A stretch of DNA of 5,295 bases from an uncultured Lachnospiraceae bacterium (GTDB lineage: Bacteria > Bacillota > Clostridia > Lachnospirales > Lachnospiraceae): positions 1 through 5,295 of the forward strand of contig CAJTPO010000084.1 of NCBI GenBank assembly GCA_910578115.1. The letters run 5' to 3'. Within the stretch, counting starts at the first letter, position 1, and each line of letters begins with the position of its first letter. Positions 1 through 5,295 of this stretch are shown here, in pieces. Under the pieces are notes generated by a model, which was given only the letters and a program-made list of their open reading frames with translations, was not told the origin of the DNA and made no database searches. The position numbers and the translations under genes are program-made.

Positions 1-1023
1 CAGCATACACAGGCCCGCCATAAACAGACATCCCACATAGCCGCCTGCCGCGATCAGCACATATTTCTGCCAGACCGTAAGGTGATAGAAACATTTCCAG
101 TCCCCCTGCTCCGTCTGCACCGGACAATTCCAGCCGTCCGCACCCAGATAACCCAGAACCGCAGCGCTGTAGATGAGCATCACCATCCAGTAGACCGCCG
201 TGACGATCCCGACTCCGGCCCATATCTTGGCCGCCACCGCCCTGTCTCTTCCGTGGCAGGAAGCAAAGAACACCGCATCCGCCCGCCAGACGAATTCATT
301 GGAGAAAATGCCGGCCACCAGATAGCCCAGAAACAGCATGGTGATCATCACCACCGTCGGCGCAAATGTAAACAGCTGCGTCCACCCCTTCCGATAATCA
401 TAGTAAAAAGGCGTCTCAAGGCTCTCATACTGTCCGATCAGATATGCCTTTTCCGCTTCCGAATACTGATCACCGGCCTCATCCGCAAGCCATTCCTGCA
501 AGAGCCTTGTCCTGTTCTCATAGAAAGCTCCCGCCGCCTCTTCCGTCAAAGAATCCGCCCGGTAATAATCATATGAGCGGAACGCCTCCGCATAAGAACA
601 GTTCAACAGACGGCGTATTTCCGCTATCCCCTGTTTCCAGCCGTAGGCAATATTACTCTCTTTGATCTGTTCCGATCTGCCCTCCGGCGTCTCATTGATG
701 CGCCTGTTCTCTGCGATCACCTGGCGGATCGTCTCCTCCTCCAGATAACCGCTCCACGCTTTCTGCGCTGCCCGAAGGCTGGCCACTGCCACCGGTCCCC
801 TTTCGGATTCACCCGCCTCATTTACATACTCCACACTGAGGGCAAAATAAAGCGTAATGCCCAGTACCATCGCCAGCAGCAGAAATGCCAGCCTGCTCCT
901 TGTCCCGGACAAAACCTTCCTAATCTCATAGTAGATCTGCTCTTTTCCGTTATGTCGATCTGTTATCTTCTTATGTCGCACTCTTTTGAGCGGCATGTTT
1001 TGATGTAGAAGTTTCTGATTCAT
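1..1023 (-). CDS. ABC-2 type transporter permease, 3' end cut by the window edge
   Basis: The frame is open from an ATG at 1021-1023 to the left edge, giving 341 codons without a stop, so the C-terminus is missing. The start is supported by GGAGG at 1030-1034, six bases upstream. Visible parts: a basic cytoplasmic N-terminus (residues 1-44), a first membrane helix at about 45-64 (LAFLLLAMVLGITLYFALSV), a charged loop of about 150 residues (65-215), then helices near 218-239, 266-292 and from 320 to the edge. The stretch FSNEFVWRADAVFFASCHGRDR (about 240-261) after the second helix resembles the cytoplasmic loop typical of ABC-2 exporters, where the ATPase docks. That layout, plus the ABC ATPase gene directly upstream in the operon, is the reason for the call. 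The substrate is unknown. The frame is also open upstream of the ATG into the repeat array (to about 1157), but the Shine-Dalgarno favours the ATG. Confidence 0.85.
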   Translation of the reverse strand, partial: MNQKLLHQNMPLKRVRHKKITDRHNGKEQIYYEIRKVLSGTRSRLAFLLLAMVLGITLYFALSVEYVNEAGESERGPVAVASLRAAQKAWSGYLEEETIRQVIAENRRINETPEGRSEQIKESNIAYGWKQGIAEIRRLLNCSYAEAFRSYDYYRADSLTEEAAGAFYENRTRLLQEWLADEAGDQYSEAEKAYLIGQYESLETPFYYDYRKGWTQLFTFAPTVVMITMLFLGYLVAGIFSNEFVWRADAVFFASCHGRDRAVAAKIWAGVGIVTAVYWMVMLIYSAAVLGYLGADGWNCPVQTEQGDWKCFYHLTVWQKYVLIAAGGYVGCLFMAGLCML

Positions 1024-1029
1024 CGCTAT

Positions 1030-1034
1030 CCTCC
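1030..1034 (-). promoter_or_regulatory. Shine-Dalgarno site of the permease gene
   Basis: GGAGG on the minus strand lies six bases before the ATG at 1023. It fixes the permease start and sits just past the last unit of the repeat array at 1041-1296. The surrounding GGAGGATAGCG resembles the GCGAGGAT core of the repeat units. Confidence 0.8.
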
Positions 1035-1040
1035 ATTCCT

Positions 1041-1296
1041 GCTGGTCCTGATCCTCGCTACCGCTGGCCCTGGTCCGCTCCGCCACTGGTCCTAAATCCT
1101 CGCTACCGCTGGCCTTAATCCTCGCCGCTGGCCCTAATCCTCGCCACCGCTGGCCCTAATTCTCGCCGCCTGCCCTGGTCCGCTCCGCCACTGGTCCTAA
1201 ATCCTCGCCGCCGGCCCCAATCCGCTCAACCACTGGTCCTAAATCCTCGCCACCGCCTGCCCTAACCCGCTCAACCGCTGGTCCTGATCTTCCCCA
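1041..1296 (-). repeat. Degenerate GC-rich tandem repeat, about 12 units of 19-23 bp, between ATPase and permease genes
   Basis: This 256-bp stretch fills nearly all of the 282-bp gap between the ATPase stop (1306) and the permease start (1023). I can divide it without remainder into twelve units of 22, 23, 22, 19, 22, 22, 20, 22, 20, 22, 22 and 20 bp. A common minus-strand core is GCGAGGATTAGGGCCAGC. Six units keep a GAGGA core that resembles a Shine-Dalgarno; two others carry GAGCGGAC and two TTGAGCGG. There is longer-range duplication: 1067-1103 and 1172-1208 are identical over 37 bp, 105 bp apart. A 12-bp match (CGCCGCCGGCCC at 1206-1217 and 1317-1328) places related sequence in the last codons of the ATPase gene. 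There are no unique spacers, so it is not a CRISPR array. Unit boundaries are approximate because the copies are divergent. Confidence 0.85.
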
Positions 1297-1305
1297 CTAT
1301 CATTC

Positions 1306-2187
1306 CTATTCCTCTCCGCCGCCGGCCCTTTCCCCAAAATAGTGCAAAAAGACATCCTCCAGCACGGCTTCCTCCAAAACCGCATTGTCCGCCGGCCTTT
1401 CTACAGACAAGATCCTCAGCTGTGCTTCCCCATGCAGGGTCTTGATATTGGAAACTTTGTATCGTTTCGTGTAGGAAACTGCCTCATTTCGCGGTATGCT
1501 CACCCGCCATACCTGCTCCGGCATTCCGGCGGTCAGTTCTTCCGTCGTACCGGCAATACAGATCTTCCCGTCTTTCATCAACAGGATCTCATTGGCGATA
1601 TACTCGATGTCCGACACGATATGCGTGGATAACAGCACCAGTCTGTCCTGTGCCAGCTCACTGATCAGATTGCGGAAACGGATTCTCTCGTTGGGATCAA
1701 GCCCCGCCGTCGGCTCATCCAGAATCAGGATCCTGGGATCATTCAGCATGGCCTGGGCAATTCCCACCCGCCGCTTCATGCCGCCGGACAGTTTCTTCAT
1801 CTTCTTGTTCTCCGCCTTCTCAAGCCCCACCTGCTGCAACAAGAGCGCGGTCCGCTGTCTGGCTGCAGCAGGCCGCAGTCCCTTGATGGAACTGATATAA
1901 CGCAGATAATCCCTGACCGTAAAATCCGGATAAAAGCCGAAATCCTGCGGCAGATACCCCAATACTCTGCGATATGCGCCATCCAGCTCAAAGATATCTT
2001 TCCCGTCCCACAAGATCCTTCCTCCCGTCGGCTTCAACAGGGTGCACAGCATCCGCATCAGCGTGGTTTTCCCCGCTCCGTTCACGCCCAGAAGTCCATA
2101 GACCCCCGTCGTCAAAGTACAGGATACCCCGTCAACCGCCGTCATATCCTGAAATTTCTTTGTCAGATTTTCTATTTCCAGTTTCAT
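1306..2187 (-). CDS. ABC transporter ATP-binding protein (BcrA/NatA-like ABC-2 exporter ATPase)
   Basis: A complete 293-aa nucleotide-binding subunit that hydrolyses ATP at the inner face of the membrane to drive export. All catalytic motifs are present: Walker A GVNGAGKT (34-41), Q-loop Q81 in LPQDFG, signature LSGGM (133-137), Walker B ILILDEP (153-159), D-loop AGLD (161-164) and the H-loop H189 in STH. Residues 220-285 form the usual C-terminal extension, ending in LEDVFLHYFGE, as in drug/antibiotic and sodium exporter ATPases of the BcrA/NatA type. The start is an ATG with a strong AAGGAGG nine bases upstream. It lies between a membrane-protein gene and an ABC-2 permease gene, all in one direction. 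The final residues AGGGEE come from a GC-rich stretch that resembles the downstream repeat array, so the tail may be repeat-derived. The substrate cannot be deduced. Confidence 0.96.
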   Translation of the reverse strand: MKLEIENLTKKFQDMTAVDGVSCTLTTGVYGLLGVNGAGKTTLMRMLCTLLKPTGGRILWDGKDIFELDGAYRRVLGYLPQDFGFYPDFTVRDYLRYISSIKGLRPAAARQRTALLLQQVGLEKAENKKMKKLSGGMKRRVGIAQAMLNDPRILILDEPTAGLDPNERIRFRNLISELAQDRLVLLSTHIVSDIEYIANEILLMKDGKICIAGTTEELTAGMPEQVWRVSIPRNEAVSYTKRYKVSNIKTLHGEAQLRILSVERPADNAVLEEAVLEDVFLHYFGERAGGGEE

Positions 2188-2196
2188 AATCCCCCG

Positions 2197-2203
2197 CCTC
2201 CTT
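2197..2203 (-). promoter_or_regulatory. Shine-Dalgarno site of the ATPase gene, supplied by the repeat array
   Basis: AAGGAGG on the minus strand, nine bases before the ATG at 2187. Six of its seven bases belong to the last unit (2198-2215) of the 18-bp array, so the working ribosome site is itself a repeat copy. This links copy number and unit sequence to translation initiation of the ATPase. Confidence 0.85.
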
Positions 2204-2377
2204 TTATCCTTCCATCTCCTTCTATCCTTCCGTCTCTTTCTATTCTTCTGTCTCCTTCTATCCTTCCGTCTCCTTCTATTCTTCCTTCTCTTTTTATCCT
2301 TCTGTCTCCTTCTATCCTTCCGTCTCTTTCTATCCTTCCATCTCCTTCTATTCTTTCGTCTCTTTCTATCCTTCCGT
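2198..2377 (-). repeat. Tandem repeat of ten 18-bp units between membrane-protein and ATPase genes
   Basis: Ten consecutive units of exactly 18 bp with no insertion or deletion; minus-strand consensus ACGGAAGGATAGAAGGAG. Units at 2216, 2252 and 2306 are identical; the others differ by a few substitutions. Six units carry AAGGAG (a Shine-Dalgarno core) and four carry AAAGAG. Every unit has TAG or TAA in the frame of the upstream gene, whose true stop (2366-2368) lies in the first transcribed unit; the last codons of that gene (ending TEG) are therefore part of the array. The last transcribed unit forms the Shine-Dalgarno of the ATPase gene. The minus strand is almost purely purine, and the other two frames stay open. 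Uniform length with substitutions suggests growth by slippage or unequal exchange, followed by point drift. There are no spacers, so it is not CRISPR. Confidence 0.95.
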
Positions 2378-3130
2378 CTCTTCCAGGACTGCCCTGCAAT
2401 TCCTCTGCCCCCTGTAAATACAGTAGAGCAGGTAACAGAATGCCATCACCAATACGCCATACCAGACAGGCACGGACACCTTTTCATAGAGATTCCCCAG
2501 CAGTACCACCTGCAGCCAGATTCCGGACCAGAGCAGGCACAAAAACACGGCGAATGCTTCCGGACAGGCCCGCCTGCTGTACAGCGTGCGGAAACAGATG
2601 CAACAGGTCACTGTCAGCGGCAGGAAGAACTGGAGCATGATCTCTTCCGGCACAAGCTGCCCGCCTCCCACGTTCACCAGGAAAAAAGCTGTCAACATCA
2701 GCACATCAACCATTGCAAATGCGAACAATCTGGCCGCATAGATCTGCCGCAGCGAGTAAAAGGCTGCTCCCTCTACTTCCATTGCGTTCCTTTCCCGGTT
2801 CTTCCACAACTCCGGCAGCAGGAGAACGCCAAACAGCGGCGCCGCGACTCCCATGATCCGCTGCTCATAAGAGTTTCCTTCCATATATCTGATGAGCATA
2901 CACAGAACCACCAGGACCATTCCCTGCAGCACCCACCACCGCCTGCGGATATAGCCGGCCTGCTGGTAGAGAAATTCCGCTCCCGTCAGGATATCGACGC
3001 TCTCTCCCTCATAGAATGCCGCTTTTGCACTGCGGACTACCTCCTGCAAATGCTCTCTCCTGTGCGGCGGTGACAGGGCATTCTCCTGCAGCCGCAGTCT
3101 TTCTTTGAATTGTCTGTCTGTTCTATTCAC
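2366..3130 (-). CDS. Six-helix integral membrane protein of unknown family, likely partner of the ABC exporter
   Basis: I do not recognise the family. Using the GTG at 3128-3130 it is 254 aa. Residues 1-64 are hydrophilic and cytoplasm-like, with a Gln/Arg/Glu-rich stretch. Six hydrophobic segments follow at about 65-81, 92-107, 131-154, 163-182, 191-212 and 219-238, with positive clusters such as IRRRWW (61-66) at the first boundary. The short tail ends in EETEG. There is no ATPase motif, signal peptidase site or zinc-binding anti-sigma motif that I can see. It precedes the ATPase and permease genes in the same direction, so it may be a second membrane subunit or a regulator of the exporter; this is inference from position. 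Start choice is uncertain: the frame runs on upstream to a GTG at 3217 with no ribosome site. The chosen GTG has a weak GGGGGT six bases upstream, and a TTG further up preceded by AAGGA is an alternative. The last codons and stop lie inside the 18-bp repeat array. Confidence 0.75.
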   Translation of the reverse strand: MNRTDRQFKERLRLQENALSPPHRREHLQEVVRSAKAAFYEGESVDILTGAEFLYQQAGYIRRRWWVLQGMVLVVLCMLIRYMEGNSYEQRIMGVAAPLFGVLLLPELWKNRERNAMEVEGAAFYSLRQIYAARLFAFAMVDVLMLTAFFLVNVGGGQLVPEEIMLQFFLPLTVTCCICFRTLYSRRACPEAFAVFLCLLWSGIWLQVVLLGNLYEKVSVPVWYGVLVMAFCYLLYCIYRGQRNCRAVLEETEG

Positions 3131-3411
3131 ACATGCACCCCCATATCGCCCTCTTGACAAATGATGATCGTCCTTGTCAGTCTCCTGCAGACACAGCAGG
3201 ACGCCGGACACAGTCACTTTAAAAAGCGCTTTCTATCATTAACGTCATTAGAAATTTCGCTTACTATATCTATAATAACGCTGGCAAGTCCCAAAAAGAT
3301 AGCCGGATCGCAAAAATCTCCGCGATCACAGCTTTTGCTTAGATCACAGAGACTTTTCCTGCATTAATAGTTTTATATAATCTACTTCTCTTCTTCATAT
3401 ACTGGTGGTTG
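3131..3411. other. Intergenic gap between methyltransferase and exporter operon; composition boundary
   Basis: No convincing gene is seen on either strand. The minus strand holds a possible -10 box (TATAGT at 3263-3268), but no well-placed -35 box, so I do not call a promoter, although the exporter operon would be expected to start here. No GC-rich hairpin followed by a T-run lies after the methyltransferase stop, so read-through is possible. The gap contains an inverted repeat (3306-3327) and a direct repeat GATCACAG (3324-3331 and 3342-3349). Sequence to the right is clearly AT-rich and sequence to the left is GC-richer, so the gap probably contains a junction of two DNA segments of different origin. 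Confidence 0.6.
3306..3327 (-). repeat. Inverted repeat GATCGC/GCGATC able to form an RNA hairpin
   Basis: The arms 3306-3311 and 3322-3327 are perfect complements separated by 10 bp. Read on the minus strand, two G-U pairs and one A-U pair extend the stem to nine pairs with a GAUU loop. The T-run that follows on the minus strand starts several bases after the stem, so it is a poor intrinsic terminator. It could be a protein-binding operator or a leader hairpin of the exporter mRNA; no function is shown. Confidence 0.5.
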
Positions 3412-4995
3412 TCATATCAATCTTCTCCCCATTAATTTCTTTCGCATCCCATCCAGTTTTAATATTTGTTTATGCTCCCACTCCAGTTCTATTGTCTTCG
3501 AATTAACAAATGTAATAATTTTGTCTATATCTTCATTCTTTTCAAACATTTTCGCTAATTGATCAATATCCCTTTTACAAATTTTACGATAGGGAATTGC
3601 CAGTCTTTTAAATTCACTTGGTGTCAATTCCGAAACCCCTCCGGCATAATATCTCCCGTAAAATTCACACTGCGTCAATGTCAATGAATTATAAAAACAA
3701 AATGCCATACTTGCCTTACAATATGCTGAACTCAATCGTATATTGTAAGCAATATCTGTTGTATAAAGATCAGCCTCATTCACACATATCCTTGGTATTT
3801 TATCATATCTTTTAAAGAAAAAAAGGTCACCGTTACGTACAATTGGTACTCCATACCATGGCTTTCTATTCCTGCATTTGTATCTATTTTTTAATTTTAT
3901 TTTTGAGACATTTTCTTTTTCTCCGATCACTGACAAATATTCTTTCAAAGACTCCGAATAAAATTCTTCATCCGTATGCGAAAGGTTCAATAAATAAATC
4001 CTATTTCCTTTTTCACCAATCTTTTGAACTATATCGTGAGTTAATATGAACCAACCATTCACCATACCGCTTTTTGGGATTGTCGGTAATACAAACTCCT
4101 GGCATTGCAACTGTTCCACTTGTTCCTTCGTTAAAATAAACTCATTATTTGCTCCCGTTACAATTCCAGGAGAAGCCTCACATACCTCAGAAACTTTTTT
4201 ATATTTTGAATCCATAAGATTCAACAGGTCAATATCAGCATCGGATAAAACCGCATTTGTCCACTTTTTTAATGGTTTGTTTCTTTCAATTCTTGAACAG
4301 TAATATGGAGTATCTGAACCTAATTTATCGTACATTTTAAAGTTTATATATGACTGATCCTTAAATTCATTTGTCAAATAAACCAGACAGGATTCCTGTT
4401 CTATCTTTGGAAACATCCTTTCCCTAAAAGACAAAATATGTATTGTATCAAATCTTTCTTCCAAAAACAGACGAATCTTTTCTGCGTATTGAACCTGCAG
4501 AAATTCCATCGGAAGTACAAAAAAAATGATTCCCCCTTTTTCTAAACAAGATACCGAAGCTAATACAAAAGCAACCCACATATTTTGCATTAAAGAATGT
4601 GGTAATTGATATCTACTACAAATTTTTTTTGCTTTTTCTTTTGCATCATTTTCCATATTTTTAATATTAATATATGGTGGATTCCCGATAATCAGCTGAT
4701 ACTTTTCATTTGTCTTCTCCGAAAAGTTCAAAAAATCATCTGCAACTATTTCTATATGATCTGAATATCCCTTACTTTCTAATTGACTAACCTTATCCTC
4801 CACTAACTCTACAGCTACCAATTTTTGAATGCATTCTTCTTTTTCAAAAACATCCACAAATCTTCCATCCCCCACTGATGGCTCAAGTACTTTGCTATAC
4901 TTTTTCTGTTCTCCTGCCAGATATTTTTTCATAAATTGAACTATCTGAATTGGCGTATAGTAAGAACCCGATAACTTATCCTCTAGATTTTTCAT
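3412..4995 (-). CDS. N6-adenine DNA methyltransferase, gamma class (type II restriction-modification type)
   Basis: A 527-aa enzyme expected to transfer a methyl group from S-adenosylmethionine to N6 of adenine in a specific DNA site. Motifs appear in gamma-class order: motif X GSYYTP (10-15), motif I LEPSVGDGRF (37-46), motif II acidic VELVE (62-66), motif III ADDF (85-88) and catalytic motif IV NPPY (105-108). The C-terminal half holds the target-recognition region, with the family-like stretches GIVTGANNEFILT (277-289) and YYAGGVSELTPSEFKRLAIP (449-468). Length fits TaqI/PstI/Eco57I-type methyltransferases (about 420-545 aa). The recognition site cannot be predicted. Its ATG overlaps the TGA of the upstream small ORF (ATGA), and only a weak AGG lies before it, so translation is probably coupled. 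No endonuclease is seen downstream; the next genes are an unrelated exporter. The gene is much more AT-rich than the left-hand operon (12 of 60 bases are G or C at 4621-4680, against 35 of 60 at 1681-1740), which suggests horizontal acquisition. Confidence 0.95.
   Translation of the reverse strand: MKNLEDKLSGSYYTPIQIVQFMKKYLAGEQKKYSKVLEPSVGDGRFVDVFEKEECIQKLVAVELVEDKVSQLESKGYSDHIEIVADDFLNFSEKTNEKYQLIIGNPPYINIKNMENDAKEKAKKICSRYQLPHSLMQNMWVAFVLASVSCLEKGGIIFFVLPMEFLQVQYAEKIRLFLEERFDTIHILSFRERMFPKIEQESCLVYLTNEFKDQSYINFKMYDKLGSDTPYYCSRIERNKPLKKWTNAVLSDADIDLLNLMDSKYKKVSEVCEASPGIVTGANNEFILTKEQVEQLQCQEFVLPTIPKSGMVNGWFILTHDIVQKIGEKGNRIYLLNLSHTDEEFYSESLKEYLSVIGEKENVSKIKLKNRYKCRNRKPWYGVPIVRNGDLFFFKRYDKIPRICVNEADLYTTDIAYNIRLSSAYCKASMAFCFYNSLTLTQCEFYGRYYAGGVSELTPSEFKRLAIPYRKICKRDIDQLAKMFEKNEDIDKIITFVNSKTIELEWEHKQILKLDGMRKKLMGRRLI
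4992..4995 (-). promoter_or_regulatory. ATGA stop-start overlap joining small ORF and methyltransferase
   Basis: On the minus strand the four bases ATGA contain the methyltransferase start (4993-4995) and the stop of the upstream ORF (4992-4994). The sequence before it (GGCAGGTCATTATT) has only a weak ribosome site. This is the usual arrangement for translational coupling and supports treating both ORFs as one expression unit. Confidence 0.75.
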
Positions 4996-5291
4996 AATAA
5001 TGACCTGCCTGTGACTGCCATACGATTTCTCTTCTTCATTAGAATACTGAGGCTTTCACCCAACTTGCATTTGCGCTTTTCATCTTTTTCAGCCCGATAC
5101 TTACCTTCAAGTTGCAATCCAAGATAATCCAGGCGCCTCGTTTCATATCCCAGATGAAGATTTTCATAAAATTGTTGTACAAATGCATCAGATTTATATG
5201 TATCACAGACCCGAATATAATAATCGCTGTCTCTTCTAAATAGTGTCTGCTGATTAAGCGAATATCTGCATACTCCAACATTTGTATCCAT
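4992..5291 (-). CDS. Unrecognised small protein (or C-terminus of a longer one) coupled to the methyltransferase
   Basis: I do not recognise this protein. From the ATG at 5289-5291 it has 99 codons. The four bases visible upstream read GGGA, which is close to the ATG for a Shine-Dalgarno, and the frame is not closed by a stop before the edge, so it may be the tail of a longer gene. It has no membrane segment or signal peptide. The middle is rich in Tyr, Asp and Arg (for example YETRRLDYLGLQLEGKYRAE), and the end is strongly basic (KKRNRMAVTGRSLL). I see no clear helix-turn-helix or nuclease motif. Its TGA overlaps the methyltransferase ATG by ATGA, so the two are almost certainly co-translated, and a role in the same restriction or defence unit is likely from position only. 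It shares the AT-rich composition of the methyltransferase gene. Confidence 0.6.
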   Translation of the reverse strand: MDTNVGVCRYSLNQQTLFRRDSDYYIRVCDTYKSDAFVQQFYENLHLGYETRRLDYLGLQLEGKYRAEKDEKRKCKLGESLSILMKKRNRMAVTGRSLL

Positions 5292-5295
5292 TCCC

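Noticed and set aside
82..665. Open frames on the plus strand of 164 and 73 codons
   Set aside because: They lie opposite the permease gene, are rich in Pro/Arg/His as expected of antisense GC-rich coding DNA, and have no ribosome site that I can see.
1342..2189. Plus-strand open frames and a minus-strand 64-codon frame over the ATPase gene
   Set aside because: The minus-strand ATPase frame has every family motif; the others are shadows without any recognisable motif.
1041..2377. CRISPR array
   Set aside because: Both repeat regions consist of directly adjoining units without unique spacers, and no cas gene is present.
3131..3217. N-terminal extension of the membrane protein to a GTG at 3215-3217
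   Set aside because: No ribosome site precedes it, and the added 29 residues are hydrophilic and unlike the rest of the protein. The GTG at 3130 has a weak but well-spaced site.
3306..3327. Intrinsic terminator for the methyltransferase gene
   Set aside because: The stem is only six Watson-Crick pairs before weak pairs, and the T-run does not follow the stem directly.
3218..3364. Minus-strand open stretch ending in a plausible-looking tail (IFLGLASVIIDIVSEISNDV, then a basic end and TGA)
   Set aside because: It is under 50 codons, has no ATG or GTG start, no ribosome site and no recognised family. It may be a gene remnant but cannot be told from chance.
3161..3367. Plus-strand 68-codon frame in the gap
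   Set aside because: No ribosome site before the ATG, ordinary length for chance in this composition, and no recognisable features.
3618..4303. Plus-strand frames of 65-85 codons over the methyltransferase gene
   Set aside because: They are antisense to a gene with intact family motifs and show no motif of their own.
5039..5281. 80-codon minus-strand frame overlapping the small ORF
   Set aside because: It overlaps in another frame the ORF that ends in ATGA at the methyltransferase start. It ends before that start and has no supporting signal.

Overview
The window looks like a chromosomal stretch of a low-to-mid GC Firmicute, most likely a gut-type Clostridia/Lachnospiraceae relative. This rests on the protein style (a BcrA/NatA-like ABC ATPase with an ABC-2 permease), the purine-rich Shine-Dalgarno sites and the mixed base composition; no marker gene fixes the taxon. 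Every gene I can support lies on the minus strand, so transcription runs from right to left.

Right part (about 3412-5295): an AT-rich two-gene unit. A small unrecognised ORF (99 codons, possibly the tail of a longer gene cut by the window edge) overlaps by ATGA the start of a 527-aa N6-adenine DNA methyltransferase of the gamma type (motifs GSYYTP, LEPSVGDG and NPPY, with a C-terminal recognition region). No restriction endonuclease is recognisable inside the window, so this is either half of a restriction-modification or other defence locus that continues to the right, or an orphan methyltransferase.

Middle (3131-3411): a 281-bp gap without a convincing gene or terminator. It contains a perfect 6-bp inverted repeat (extendable to 9 bp with G-U pairs in RNA) and a short direct repeat. 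Base composition changes across it, from AT-rich on the right to GC-richer on the left.

Left part (1-3130): an ABC-2 export operon. In transcription order it holds a six-helix membrane protein of unknown family (GTG start), a complete ABC ATPase, and an ABC-2 permease whose C-terminus is cut by the left edge. The ATPase would power the permease and probably the extra membrane protein; the substrate cannot be read from the sequence.

The most unusual feature is what separates these three genes. Both intergenic gaps are filled with tandem repeats of different sequence. The first (2198-2377) is ten 18-bp units with no length change. It begins inside the last codons of the membrane-protein gene and ends in the Shine-Dalgarno of the ATPase gene; each unit carries a stop codon in the upstream gene's frame and a Shine-Dalgarno-like core. 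The second (about 1041-1296) is about twelve degenerate 19-23-bp units ending just before the permease Shine-Dalgarno. Two unrelated minisatellites in equivalent positions of one operon could set the relative translation of its members.
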